A stretch of DNA of 42,840 bases from positions 1 through 42,840 of the forward strand of contig JBHJOC010000070.1 in the NCBI GenBank assembly GCA_050330095.1. Reading direction: 5' to 3'. Positions 17,153 through 26,417 of the stretch are shown here, one piece after another. How positions within the stretch are numbered: the first letter of the stretch is position 1; every line of letters starts with the position of its first letter. Made by a program: the position numbers and the translations under genes. This stretch comes from JBCBWG01 sp036804185. GTDB taxonomy: Bacteria > Pseudomonadota > Alphaproteobacteria > Rhizobiales > Hyphomicrobiaceae. The notes under the pieces were generated by a model. That model saw nothing but the letters and a program-made list of their open reading frames with translations, searched no databases and was not told the origin of the DNA.

Positions 17153-19521
17153 GATCGGTACTCCTGCGAACCACGGCTGCCGCGACGTCCGAAAGGCGCG
17201 GCCTGGGCTGTAAGCAAATCTGAGGTTGGCTGCCGGACGTCGTCGGGGGATGAGACGTTGTTCAGTGCAATTCCAATGTGCGGAGCTTGCTCCGATCTCA
17301 GGCGCTCCACGGCTGCCCGGACCAAGCTGCGGGACGTCTGTTGCCAGGTAACGGTCAGCACAACGGTGTCACAGGACACTGCAATCCAAGCGGTCTCGCC
17401 GGACGCGAGAACGGGTGGTGCGTCGATGATCACAACGTCGAAGGCCGTCCGCGCAGCGGCGAACAGATCGTGCGCGCGGCGTGACGAGATGAGACCATCA
17501 GTCTCTTCGTGGCGGTCGAGCGTGCCGCGGGCCGCGATCATCGAGAGCCCTGTTGTCTCGTCGGTCAGAAGGGCCGCGCTCGGCTCGGCGCGCGCAGCAA
17601 GGACGTCGGTGAGGCCGATTTCCGCGCCAACTCCAAGCATGCGCGAGAGGCCCTCGCCGCTGACATCGCCATCGATTAGAAGCGTCCGGCGGCCACCCGT
17701 CGCGAGGGCCGTCGCGATGTTCGAAGCGAGCGTGGAACTGCCTTCCCCTTGCGTCACCGATGCAAACAGGACCACCAGGGCACCCTGTTCGGCGGCATGC
17801 GACTGAAGCAGGTCGTCGGCGAGGGCCTTGACGGCACGCGCATAGGCCCCCGCCGGATCGGCAACGACCAGGCGGGCCATCCGCATGGGGGACGTCGCAG
17901 TCTCTGGCGCGACGCGCGGAAGCGTCGCGATGTGCGGCACGTAAAGAGGTGCGGGTTCGAGCGAGGGGTCATCGGAAGCTGTTGAACCCTGCGTTCCGTT
18001 CCCCCGTTTCGAGGGCCGCGCTGGGATCAGTTGCGCGATCGTTGCGCGATTGAAGTCATAGAGAAAGGCTGCAGCGAACGTGCCCAACAAGCTTGCAACG
18101 AATGCAAGCACAACGGCCTGGGCCCGCTTCGGGCCCACTGGTGCGGTCGGCAGGCTCGCGCGCTGGACGATGCGGGCGTCCGGAAATTCGAGACCGACGG
18201 TTTCGGTCATCTGCTTGCTGCGCGCGAGCAGGGCCTCATAGAGCCTGCGGTTGGCGTCTGTTTCGCGTGCAAGTTCGTCAGCTTGCCACGTCTTGCCCCG
18301 AACCTCGGCAACCCTCTGCTTGAGGACTTCGAGGTTGGCGCGGAGTTCTGCCTCGCGGGTCTCGGCGATCTCCTTTTCTGTTCGCAGATTGGCGATGATC
18401 GAGTTGACCTGTTCGGTGAGGGCGGCGCGGGTCTTCTGTACCTCTGCGACACTCGCGATCATGGCTGGATGCTGCGCGCCATAGCGCGTCGCAAGCTCGG
18501 CCGACCGCCGCTGCGTCCGCGTGAGCTCTTCGCGAAGCTTCGCAATCGTCTGGTTCTGCAACACGTCGGCGATGTCCTCGGCGTTGGCACCCGTCACCAT
18601 CATCCGGCGCGCCTGCTCGAAGCGTGCGCGCGCTGCAGCCGTATCGGCGCTCGCTTTCACGAGGGCCTCCATCTCGCGGGCGAGCTGACGGTCGACCAGC
18701 AGCCTGCCATCGGTGTCGAACATCTCGTTGCTGGCCTTGAAGGCCTCGAGCTTTCGCTCGGATTCTCCAAGTCGTGCGCGCAAGGCCGTGATGCGCTCGT
18801 CCAGCAGTCGCTGTGCTTCTGCTGTGGCCGCGGATTTCGTGCGAACCTGGATCTCGATGTAGCTGTCGACGAGGGCGTTCAGGATCTGAACAGCCTTCTC
18901 CGCGCTCTGGGCCTCGAACGCGACCTCGATCGAATGCGAGTTCCTGATCCGAGTCGCGTTGACCTTTTCGAGAAAGCCCATGAGGACATGATCTGCGAAT
19001 AGATCGCTGGGCTCGTCTTGAGAGACGCCACGAATGTAGGTCTCGATTGCCGAAACTTCCCGCGGATCTGGCGGTGGCGCTTGCGGATCCGGCGCGGTAA
19101 TCGGGCCGCGGCGGAGGGCACGGCCGGTCCAGTACGCGATCAGCCTTTGGGCGAGTGTCGGAGGGGGGGCTGCAAATTCCGGATCGTTTCGGAGATCGAG
19201 TTTCTGGATCACCACCCGGGCGAGTGTCGCAGACCGCAGAACTTCGATCTCGTTTTCGACCGTTGCAGCGCTGGCGCTGATGTCAGAGAGCACAGCTTCG
19301 ATATCGACCACCTGCTTGCGTCGCTGTTCGACCTGAACGGTCGCGTAGGCAACGTAGCGATCGTCTTGCAACACCATGTACTGGGCAACGAGTGCTGCAA
19401 CCACTGCGGCTGAACCGATAATCAGGAGCCAGAAGCGTGCGATGACGCGCACGAGATCGGCGAGGCTCAAGTCTGCCTCTTCGCTCTCCAGGCGCTGTCT
19501 TCCCGGGCCGGCTGCGGCCAT
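17149..19521 (-). CDS. Wzc-like polysaccharide co-polymerase with degenerate kinase domain
   Basis: This 790-residue protein has an N-terminal Wzz domain with membrane helices at about 30-50 and 470-490 and a long coiled periplasmic region between them (residues 240-440, heptad-like LREELTRTQRR...VAEVQKTRAAL). The C-terminal ATPase domain starts near 580. The Walker A' (TLLIDGD) and Walker B (DVVIIDAPP) motifs are present. The P-loop reads TQGEGSSTLASNIA, so the usual lysine of GEGKST is replaced by serine. The C-terminal tail has one tyrosine instead of a cluster. It should set chain length and connect the polymerase with the export channel, but autophosphorylation on tyrosine is doubtful. 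Confidence 0.88.
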   Translation of the reverse strand: MAAAGPGRQRLESEEADLSLADLVRVIARFWLLIIGSAAVVAALVAQYMVLQDDRYVAYATVQVEQRRKQVVDIEAVLSDISASAATVENEIEVLRSATLARVVIQKLDLRNDPEFAAPPPTLAQRLIAYWTGRALRRGPITAPDPQAPPPDPREVSAIETYIRGVSQDEPSDLFADHVLMGFLEKVNATRIRNSHSIEVAFEAQSAEKAVQILNALVDSYIEIQVRTKSAATAEAQRLLDERITALRARLGESERKLEAFKASNEMFDTDGRLLVDRQLAREMEALVKASADTAAARARFEQARRMMVTGANAEDIADVLQNQTIAKLREELTRTQRRSAELATRYGAQHPAMIASVAEVQKTRAALTEQVNSIIANLRTEKEIAETREAELRANLEVLKQRVAEVRGKTWQADELARETDANRRLYEALLARSKQMTETVGLEFPDARIVQRASLPTAPVGPKRAQAVVLAFVASLLGTFAAAFLYDFNRATIAQLIPARPSKRGNGTQGSTASDDPSLEPAPLYVPHIATLPRVAPETATSPMRMARLVVADPAGAYARAVKALADDLLQSHAAEQGALVVLFASVTQGEGSSTLASNIATALATGGRRTLLIDGDVSGEGLSRMLGVGAEIGLTDVLAARAEPSAALLTDETTGLSMIAARGTLDRHEETDGLISSRRAHDLFAAARTAFDVVIIDAPPVLASGETAWIAVSCDTVVLTVTWQQTSRSLVRAAVERLRSEQAPHIGIALNNVSSPDDVRQPTSDLLTAQAAPFGRRGSRGSQEYRS

Positions 19522-19533
19522 AATCGTCCGCTC

Positions 19534-20886
19534 TTAGTAGAGCACCTTGGTCGAGAACCAGATGCGGTTGTCAGTGATGCGCGCTTTGTCGCTCAGAAAC
19601 GTCTTCTCGTCCGTTGAGATGCCCGCTCCAAAATGCAGGTGTTTTGAATGGAGATATTTGAGTTCGAGCGAGGCTCCCCATCGAACTGCCTCGGCCTTGG
19701 TTACCTCAGACATTTCATAACCATAGAGACCGTTAATCGTGAAAATCATGTTATTATATGCCTCGTACTCGAGGCCGATCGTTGCGATATTGCGCAATAC
19801 GGACCTTCCGCCCCACTCGTCCCCGAAGGATCGGCTCGCTCCGAATGTCAGGTTTAACGTTTCCGTAACGAGCCACTTGGCCTCAGCATCGAAGATGGCG
19901 GCGTGCTCGGTCGAAAGTCGCGGGTCGTCAAAATCCCGAAATCCATAACCAGCGAGCAGGCTGACGCGCCAGAGCGGCGACAATTGCGCGGCAAAACCAA
20001 CCGCGCCGTCGAGGCCCCAGGAATCCCGATCGAAATCGACCGATCGTGGCCTGAACGTTCGCGATGCTTTCAATCGGGATTGAAACTCGAGAGCCGGTGA
20101 AAATCGGTAGCTCAGCTTGAGATCGCTTGAGGCAACGATCGCGTCCCGATCGTCCTGGTTGAGTATCGTTCCGTCGGCGCGTCTGACGTCGAAGAAATCA
20201 TATGACTTGAGGGCAACGCCGATGGTTGCTGCGAGCCTCCCCGCATCCCGCGTCAAGCCCATTTCGAAGCCATTCCGCCAGACGGCAGTATCCTCGACGA
20301 TGTCTTCCTGGATGCCGAGGTCCAGCCGGTTGACATGGCTGTAATCGGTCATCAGGGCGAATGACAGCGTGTGGGCATGGTCGATGTGGAGTGCGCCTTC
20401 GACGGTGGCGAAGCCCCGATCCGCGTCGTATTCATCTCGCGCGAGATAGCGTTTGAACGTGCCGCCAACATCGAAGTTCAGAGCATGCCTGCCAAATCTC
20501 GACAGGGCCTGGAGGCGCGGCGTCAGCGCGAGGCTCGCATCGCCACCCCGCGACCGCTCAGCACGATCGGGGTTGGTCTCGTACATCAGCCGCGCTTCGC
20601 CGGAAGGCAGAATGATGTAGTTGCCGAAGCGGATCCCTTCGGGCTCGACGTGGTCGCGAACGATGTCGGAAAGCGCAGCTGCACCATAGCGGCGGCTTTC
20701 GTCCCAGAAGTCGCGCAGACGCCGTTCAGATTGCGTGTGATAGAGGTTTCCGACGTCGCTTCTCAGGCTCGTTGCGCGCGCCTGTAGCAAGCCAAGGGGT
20801 GCCGAGACGCTGAGCGCAATCAGCCAGAGGGCGTAGCGCCCGCCGTGAGTCGACGGTCGATGCGCCTGCGCTTCCCGGTTCATCAA
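19534..20886 (-). CDS. Outer-membrane beta-barrel protein of the exopolysaccharide locus
   Basis: This 450-residue protein has an N-terminal signal-like segment (ALWLIALSVSAPLGLLQARA) and a body of alternating hydrophobic residues with aromatic girdles (RRYGAAAL, HTLSFALMTDYSHVNRLDLG, WRVSLLAGYGFRDFDD). It ends in FSTKVLY, close to the C-terminal aromatic signature of outer-membrane barrels. It resembles the outer-membrane beta-barrel proteins commonly found beside OPX genes. It overlaps the OPX gene by four bases. It may form the path of the polymer through the outer membrane or help secretion; that is inference from position. Confidence 0.75.
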   Translation of the reverse strand: MMNREAQAHRPSTHGGRYALWLIALSVSAPLGLLQARATSLRSDVGNLYHTQSERRLRDFWDESRRYGAAALSDIVRDHVEPEGIRFGNYIILPSGEARLMYETNPDRAERSRGGDASLALTPRLQALSRFGRHALNFDVGGTFKRYLARDEYDADRGFATVEGALHIDHAHTLSFALMTDYSHVNRLDLGIQEDIVEDTAVWRNGFEMGLTRDAGRLAATIGVALKSYDFFDVRRADGTILNQDDRDAIVASSDLKLSYRFSPALEFQSRLKASRTFRPRSVDFDRDSWGLDGAVGFAAQLSPLWRVSLLAGYGFRDFDDPRLSTEHAAIFDAEAKWLVTETLNLTFGASRSFGDEWGGRSVLRNIATIGLEYEAYNNMIFTINGLYGYEMSEVTKAEAVRWGASLELKYLHSKHLHFGAGISTDEKTFLSDKARITDNRIWFSTKVLY

Positions 20887-21482
20887 AAGAACCGCTCGGG
20901 GATGCGGATGTTGTCGCCAGGAAGCAGGGGTGCCGCGCTAGGCATCGACACCCGGACGGGTTCCCTGCTGCCGCTCCGCGTCAACAGTACATAGCGCTCA
21001 TCGGCCCGGTAGCTGTAGCCGCCTGCTATCGCGATCGCGTCACGGAACGTCAACCCGATTTTGAAGGGGAATTCCCCGCCGCTGCGAACCTCACCATGAA
21101 TAAAGATCGGCTTGTAAGAGAGCACTTCGACGGCGACGCGCGGGTTCTTGAGATAGCCAGATGCAAGCCTCGTCCGCAGCAATTCGCGAAAATCGTCCAC
21201 GGTCGTGCCTGCAGCCCTCACGGGGCCGACAAGCGGCAGCGACACGGTGCCATTGGTTGCAACGCGGAACTGGCCCGAGAGGTCCTTCTCCTCAAACACC
21301 GTGATGCGAAGCTCGTCGCCTGGCGAGAGCTTGGGGTCTGCATGGCCTGTACGCTCCATGGCGCCCAGATCGGCCCACGGCGCGTTCGCGTCGGTTCCAA
21401 CGCAGCCGGAGACAAGCGCAAGGCTAAGCCCCGCAATTGCGATCGACGGCCAGCGGAACGAGACGAGACGATTTTGACGCAT
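20883..21482 (-). CDS. OPX-family polysaccharide export lipoprotein (Wza-like)
   Basis: This protein has about 199 residues. A signal peptide ends in a lipobox (SLALVSGC), so the mature N-terminus is a lipidated Cys. The Poly_export domain reads KLSPGDELRITVFEEKDLSG, then ATNGTVSLPLVGPVRAAGTTVDD, and a SLBB-type region PIFIHGEVRSGGEFPFKIGLTF with AIAIAGGYSYRAD. It is the short form of the family, so it probably pairs with the barrel protein encoded next for passage through the outer membrane. The first gene of the operon; a GTG two codons upstream (21488) is the alternative start. Confidence 0.85.
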   Translation of the reverse strand: MRQNRLVSFRWPSIAIAGLSLALVSGCVGTDANAPWADLGAMERTGHADPKLSPGDELRITVFEEKDLSGQFRVATNGTVSLPLVGPVRAAGTTVDDFRELLRTRLASGYLKNPRVAVEVLSYKPIFIHGEVRSGGEFPFKIGLTFRDAIAIAGGYSYRADERYVLLTRSGSREPVRVSMPSAAPLLPGDNIRIPERFF

Positions 21483-21878
21483 CACCACACTCGGTACGAA
21501 CGCAACGCACGCCGCCGCAGGACTTGGTGTTGTCCACCCGACGCCGGGCCGCGCTGAGCAGCACGATCAGCGACGACAGGTGGATTAGACAGCCAACCCT
21601 TGAGCCAGCGCGTTAGCGCGTGTTCCTCGTGCCTCGGAAGCGTGTCCGCGAGCATGGCGTGGCGGGACCCGCGTCCAAGGCCGAGTTGTCCCCGTTGTCG
21701 CAAATCAAGGTGAAGACGGATTTAATCTGGGCTGCGTTTCAGGCCCGACGTTTCGAGATCGAGCCCGCTTTTGGCTGAGGGTGGGGATCGTTTGCTCCCG
21801 GGCCGTACCGGCCTGCGGCATGGCCCTCCGCGGGGACAGCGCGTGGCGCCGGGCCGCAGTCGTGGCCTTCGGGAGATT
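21483..21878. other. Gap before the exopolysaccharide operon
   Basis: About 400 bases without a convincing gene. Short open frames occur on both strands but match nothing known. The region should hold the exopolysaccharide operon promoter (reading left) and the 3' end of the kinase fusion transcript. The repeat at 21794-21843 lies here. Confidence 0.45.
21794..21843 (-). repeat. GC-rich 50-bp intergenic repeat, copy 1
   Basis: This 50-base block matches 24912-24961 at about 42 of 50 positions without gaps. It contains the core ACCGGCC then TGGCCCTCCGCGGGG. In both places it lies just beyond the stop codon of a - strand gene. On that strand the block can fold with a GGCC/GGCC inner stem and a CGCGG/CCGCG-type outer stem, so it could act in 3'-end formation. 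Confidence 0.55.
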
Positions 21879-23612
21879 TCACCCGCTTGTGAGTGTTCGG
21901 GTGTCGGGTGGGTCGCGGTCCCGGGGGGCTCCGGCATCAGCGTTGCCATGCCAACCGCGCATGCCCGCCAGCCCGGCGCGCGCGCGATCCACGACATCGG
22001 CCGGCGTCATTGTTGCGTCGAGGATGGTCCACGTCATGGGCCCGAGGCTGTCGACGGTCTGCGATGCAACCACCCGCACGTCTGCGTCGCTGGCATCGCC
22101 AACCCGGGCCTCGACCCGTGCCATTCGGACATCGATCGGTGCATCCAGCCATAGACCCGTGAAGGGGACCGAGGCACGGTGCGCGACGGCTTCGATGGCG
22201 GCGCGAGCCTCTGGCCGCGCGAAAACCGCATCTGCAACGACAGAAACGCCGTTTTCGAGTGCCAGCAGGGCCCGGGCCTGCAGTTCTTCATAAACTCTGG
22301 CCGAGAGGGCTTCGGTGTAGCCTTCGGGCCCGAGCCGGTCCGTTTCTGTAACGCCGCACAAGGTCTTGCGAATGACGTCCGAACGCAAGTGCAAGGCGCC
22401 GGGCGGCGTGCCAAGGTGCGCTGCAAATCTGGCACCGATCGTCGATTTGCCGGTTCCGGAAAGCCCACCGATCGCAACGAGACGGACGGGACGGGGCTGA
22501 AGCAACTCGATCGCCGTCTCGACGAAGCCGCGTGCGCGCGATCCCAGCCGCGCTCGCCGTGCGTGCTCAAGAGTTCCTAGGCCGCGTGCTTCGTGCGCGG
22601 TGACCATTGCCCGGATCGCGGCCCTCAAGGCCATAAGGACCGGAACGTGGCGCATCGCCGCGACGTGGGGGGCGAGCCCACTCGCCGCGAGGTAAGCCCC
22701 AAGCAGCGCATTGGCCTCGGGCCGGCAGTTGCGATGCCAGAGGTCCATCAGCGGGAACGCCAGATCATAGAGCACGTCGATCGTCGCAAGGGTGTCGTCG
22801 AACTCGATCGCATCGAAGGGGATGGGTCCCGCCGGGCCGACGACGACGTTCCTGAGATGGAGATCGCCGTGGCAGAGGCGCACCTCCCCGCGATCGGCCC
22901 GCTCCTGAAAGATGTCTCGCGCCGAAAGGAGACGTTCCGTTGCGCGGATCCTGAACGCGGCGATAAGGTCGTTTGCGTCAGCGAGGGCCAGCGCACTGCA
23001 AAGTGCATCGGCCGTGGTCTGAACGAGATGCTCGAGCCGCACTGGCGCGTTGCAATCGAAAACGGGCGCGCAGCGTTCGTGAAGTTCTGCAATCATGCGC
23101 CCCGTCTGGCGCGCCAGAGGGATGTCGAATTCTCCCCGGTCGGCAAGATCGCTCGCCAGCGGCCACTGATCGAACCGGGCCATCACCAGTGCCCATTCAA
23201 CGGCTTCCCCAGGTCCTGCAATCTGAAGCCGGTTGTCTGCCGCGAGCGTGACCGGCACCACGCGCCGGTAGAAGTCCGGTGCAAAAGCGCGATTTCGCTC
23301 GAGTTCACGATGGCAGACGAGCCTTCGCCGTTCGAGAGTTGAGAAATCGAGATACCCGAGATCGACTGGCCGCTTTATCTTGTAGGCTTCCGTGCCGATC
23401 AGGAATACGCGCGCGCCATGGGTCTCGAACTCGCGGTCGCAACGTCCAACGCCTGCGCCATCGCGAAAAAACGTTGTAATCCGCTCATGAGTTGAAGCGC
23501 TGGAGGGCACTTCATCAGCGCGGGGCACAGCAACGGTCTCTTGAGGGCCACCACTCTCGCCGCTGCTGCTGTCGCCTGGCTCGGGTGCGCTCTGCGGCTC
23601 CGTTTCACCCAT
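21879..23612 (-). CDS. Fusion of APH-fold kinase and P-loop (gluconate-kinase-like) kinase
   Basis: This 577-residue protein has two halves. The N-terminal half (about 35-340) is APH-like: KIKRPVDLGYLDFSTLERRR, the catalytic RLCHGDLHLRNVVV, and FDAIEFDDTLATIDVLYDLAF. The C-terminal half (about 365-545) is a P-loop kinase of the AAA_33 type: LVAIGGLSGTGKSTIGARFA (Walker A) and LHLRSDVIRKTLCGV. Both active sites look whole. The start at 23612 is chosen for the GGGAG six bases upstream; an ATG at 23636 is also open. This two-domain arrangement is found in many proteobacteria and has no assigned substrate that I know. It is transcribed alone. Confidence 0.8.
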   Translation of the reverse strand: MGETEPQSAPEPGDSSSGESGGPQETVAVPRADEVPSSASTHERITTFFRDGAGVGRCDREFETHGARVFLIGTEAYKIKRPVDLGYLDFSTLERRRLVCHRELERNRAFAPDFYRRVVPVTLAADNRLQIAGPGEAVEWALVMARFDQWPLASDLADRGEFDIPLARQTGRMIAELHERCAPVFDCNAPVRLEHLVQTTADALCSALALADANDLIAAFRIRATERLLSARDIFQERADRGEVRLCHGDLHLRNVVVGPAGPIPFDAIEFDDTLATIDVLYDLAFPLMDLWHRNCRPEANALLGAYLAASGLAPHVAAMRHVPVLMALRAAIRAMVTAHEARGLGTLEHARRARLGSRARGFVETAIELLQPRPVRLVAIGGLSGTGKSTIGARFAAHLGTPPGALHLRSDVIRKTLCGVTETDRLGPEGYTEALSARVYEELQARALLALENGVSVVADAVFARPEARAAIEAVAHRASVPFTGLWLDAPIDVRMARVEARVGDASDADVRVVASQTVDSLGPMTWTILDATMTPADVVDRARAGLAGMRGWHGNADAGAPRDRDPPDTRTLTSG

Positions 23613-23750
23613 TGTCATCTCCCGCTCTCGATGCATGAGATTTTCTAATCGGCCCGTTCAGCTTTTTTGGGTTCAGACTTTGGTCGCGGCTCGCTACCGT
23701 CCCCTGTGAGCCAACCTCACACCGTTCTCCCGCACCACAGGACCCAGTTC

Positions 23751-24869
23751 ATGGCCTCCATGCTTTTCTCCCCGATTGCACTGCGCGATCTGCAACTCGA
23801 CAACCGCATCGTCGTCGCTCCAATGTGCCAATATTCCGCGCATCACGGCTCTGCCATGGATTGGCACCTGATGCACCTCGGGCAGTTCGCCGTGTCAGGC
23901 GTCGGGCTCGTGCTAGTCGAGGCGACCGGCGTCGAGCCTGAAGGCCGCATCACACCGGGTTGCGTTGGCCTTTGGAACGACGAGAACGAGGCGGCGCTCG
24001 CCCGGATCGTCAGGTTCTATCGTGACTATGGTAGCGCAAAAATCGGGATCCAACTGGCACACGCAGGCCGGAAGGCATCGGCCGACCTGCCATGGCGCGG
24101 TGGACGCGCGCTCGAGCCTGGCAACGGCGCTTGGACGACGGTTGGCCCATCTGCCATCCCCTATGGTCCGGGTTGGCACACGCCCGAGGCGCTCGGCGAC
24201 AATTCGCTTGCCCGCGTACGTCAGGCATTCATCCAGTCGACGCAACGGGCCGACCGCTTGGACTTCGATGCGATCGAGATTCATGGCGCGCATGGCTATC
24301 TGTTGCACCAGTTCTTGTCGCCGATTTCCAACCAGAGGACCGACGAGTACGGCGGATCTCTGGAGAACCGCATGCGCTTCCCGCTCGAGATCTTTGATGT
24401 CGTGCGGGCGAACTTTCCTTCGCATAAGCCCGTCGGCGTCCGCTTCTCAGCCACCGATTGGATCGCCGGCGGCTGGGACATCGAGGAAGCGGTTGTGTTC
24501 GCAAGGGAACTCGAAAAGCGTGGCTGCGACTTCTTCGATGTGTCCTCGGGTGGGCTGGCGCCTGCTCAACAGATCGGCTCAGCGCCCGGATATCAGGTTC
24601 GCTTTGCCGCAGATGTGAAGCGCGCGACGGGCGTGCCCACAATGGCCGTTGGCCGTATCACCGCAGCCCATCAGGCAGAGACGATCCTGCAGTCCGGCCA
24701 GGCCGACATGATCGCGCTTGCGCGCGGGATGCTCTACGATCCGCGCTGGCCTTGGCACGCAGCTGCAGACCTGGGAGACGACGCAACGTTTCCGCCGCAA
24801 TATGCGCGCTCTCACCCGTCGTTGCAGGGTTTGCCTGTGCCTGGCAATCCGCCGATGCCGAAATCCTGA
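23751..24869 (+). CDS. NADH:flavin oxidoreductase (old yellow enzyme family, YqjM-like)
   Basis: This 372-residue FMN-dependent TIM-barrel enzyme should reduce activated double bonds. Family motifs: NRIVVAPMCQYSA near the N-terminus, with the Cys that tunes FMN in YqjM-type enzymes; IQLAHAGRKAS; IEIHGAHGYLLHQFLSPISNQRTDEYGGS; and GRITAAHQAETILQSGQADMIALARGMLYDPRW at the C-terminal phosphate-binding site. No export signal. The start could also be the ATG at 23760. It is divergent from the kinase fusion and convergent with the exported protein downstream. Confidence 0.9.
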   Translation: MASMLFSPIALRDLQLDNRIVVAPMCQYSAHHGSAMDWHLMHLGQFAVSGVGLVLVEATGVEPEGRITPGCVGLWNDENEAALARIVRFYRDYGSAKIGIQLAHAGRKASADLPWRGGRALEPGNGAWTTVGPSAIPYGPGWHTPEALGDNSLARVRQAFIQSTQRADRLDFDAIEIHGAHGYLLHQFLSPISNQRTDEYGGSLENRMRFPLEIFDVVRANFPSHKPVGVRFSATDWIAGGWDIEEAVVFARELEKRGCDFFDVSSGGLAPAQQIGSAPGYQVRFAADVKRATGVPTMAVGRITAAHQAETILQSGQADMIALARGMLYDPRWPWHAAADLGDDATFPPQYARSHPSLQGLPVPGNPPMPKS

Positions 24870-24911
24870 TTATTCGGTACCGTTTTGTTCAGCGGGATCA
24901 GGTCGATTTGC

Positions 24912-24961
24912 GCTCGCGGGCTGCACCGGCCTTCGGCCTGGCCCTCCGCGGGGGCGGCGCG
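24912..24961 (-). repeat. GC-rich 50-bp intergenic repeat, copy 2
   Basis: The partner of the block at 21794-21843. It fills the gap between two convergent genes and ends one base before the stop codon of the glucosaminidase-like gene. The CCGGCC-TTC-GGCCTGG part is a clear hairpin here, so it could serve as a terminator for either gene, though no T-run follows. Confidence 0.55.
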
Positions 24962-24962
24962 G

Positions 24963-26417
24963 TCAACGGATGATTTTTGCCGTTCCGCTCCGTCCATCGC
25001 GCGAGCGCCAATGCACCGTGTCGCCGACTTTTGTGAGCGTCAAGCACATCTCCCGTGCGCTCAGCCAGACGTCCCACTGCTTGCATAGCAAGCCGTCGGC
25101 CACCCACCAGCGCCCTCTGTCGGTGGCTGCACCGAGGAAGAACGCAAGCCCACCCGCGGTGCCCGACATGGATCCGTTGCTGCGGAACCTGACCGGGATC
25201 ACGGCCCCCATGTCCGTTTGGAGGTGGACCGTTCTGTCCGACACCAGGGCGCGAAGGTCATCGTCGGGGTCGGGTTGCGCGGGTGGTGCAACCACGGATG
25301 GCGCCGTAACGGTGGGCAGGCCTCCGAGTGCCGCGACCTGGACGCCTTGCGGCGACGTCGGCTTCGACGCGTCCGCGACGGGGTAAGCCGCAGGCTGACG
25401 TCCACCATCTTGCGTCTGGCCTCGCCTCACGCCCGGTGCCGGCCGGCCGGAAGTAGACGACGTGGGCCCTGCCACGGGGGCTGCCGCAGCTAGCCTTGCC
25501 GACCGCTCATCTGGCAGCTCCGCTGACGCATTGCGCGCCCCTATCGTCGTTTCGCGTGTTCGGTTGGCTGCGCGTCCGCCCGCCGCCTGGGTGTCAGCAT
25601 GGGTTGAACTGGGGCGCGATGCGGTCTGCCAAGTTCCGCCGCGGTCCTCGGCACGTGCGGCCCAACCCTCGTTCAAGCGCGCGATCTCGATTGGTGCAGG
25701 GACGATCACGACCGGGCGTTCGTCGCAGTAGCGATTGTAGAAACGGGTCGCGAGCGCCGCGATCGTGCCGGCGTAGGTGTCCGAGAAGGGCGACCACCGC
25801 AGGGCCATGTCCCGAAACGTCACCGGGCGATCAAAACTCGCGAGCCATGGCTGCAACACGCCCCAGCTCTGCACGTTGCGTGTGCGGATCGCGACCGGAT
25901 TGTGAATCACTTGGCCGGCGTAGACGAGGATATGTTCGATGTGCGCCTGGACGCCCGTTGTGAGATCGCTGAACCGCTCGCCAGGCTTGCCGGCTCCAGT
26001 CACACCCAGTCCCGCGAAATTGAATTGTTCCGGCTCCATCGCGAAAGGCCGCCCGTCGGCATACCGGAACGTCAGATTGTTGGTTTCCACCATCATTTGA
26101 AAGAAGGCGAAGTCCCACCGCACGCCAAACGCGGTCCCGACGACGCGGTAGGTGTCCGCGAGGCCCTCGAACATCGGATCAACCGAGCCAGCTCGGGATA
26201 TCAGGAAGGCGGTAAGCCGCTCAGGTGTCGCGCATGCTGGTACACCGCCGCCGGGCGCCGACAGGATCGCCGGCATTGCCGTTGCCCGAGGCACGGAAAA
26301 TTCAAGGCCGAGCGACAGGGTGACAAGTGCCAGCGCCAGCTTCCGCAGCAATCTTGCCTGCCGCTTTGGCTGAGCCGTACTCAGTTGACCTACGTTCACC
26401 AAACGCACCACGCTCAC
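24963..26417 (-). CDS. Exported glucosaminidase-domain protein
   Basis: This 484-residue protein has an N-terminal signal segment (LLRKLALALVTLSLGLEFSVPRATA), then a domain at about 65-225 that resembles the beta-N-acetylglucosaminidase family: DFAFFQMMVETNNLTFRYAD, where the Glu fits the catalytic position, then NFAGLGVTGAGKPGERFSDLTTGVQAHIEHILVYAG. A disordered Pro/Ala/Thr-rich linker of about 140 residues leads to a C-terminal domain of about 100 residues with conserved Trp and two Cys (GRWWVADGLLCKQWDVW, EMCLTLTK) that looks like a small beta fold. It probably binds or cuts peptidoglycan. Translation starts at a GTG. Confidence 0.7.
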   Translation of the reverse strand: MSVVRLVNVGQLSTAQPKRQARLLRKLALALVTLSLGLEFSVPRATAMPAILSAPGGGVPACATPERLTAFLISRAGSVDPMFEGLADTYRVVGTAFGVRWDFAFFQMMVETNNLTFRYADGRPFAMEPEQFNFAGLGVTGAGKPGERFSDLTTGVQAHIEHILVYAGQVIHNPVAIRTRNVQSWGVLQPWLASFDRPVTFRDMALRWSPFSDTYAGTIAALATRFYNRYCDERPVVIVPAPIEIARLNEGWAARAEDRGGTWQTASRPSSTHADTQAAGGRAANRTRETTIGARNASAELPDERSARLAAAAPVAGPTSSTSGRPAPGVRRGQTQDGGRQPAAYPVADASKPTSPQGVQVAALGGLPTVTAPSVVAPPAQPDPDDDLRALVSDRTVHLQTDMGAVIPVRFRSNGSMSGTAGGLAFFLGAATDRGRWWVADGLLCKQWDVWLSAREMCLTLTKVGDTVHWRSRDGRSGTAKIIR

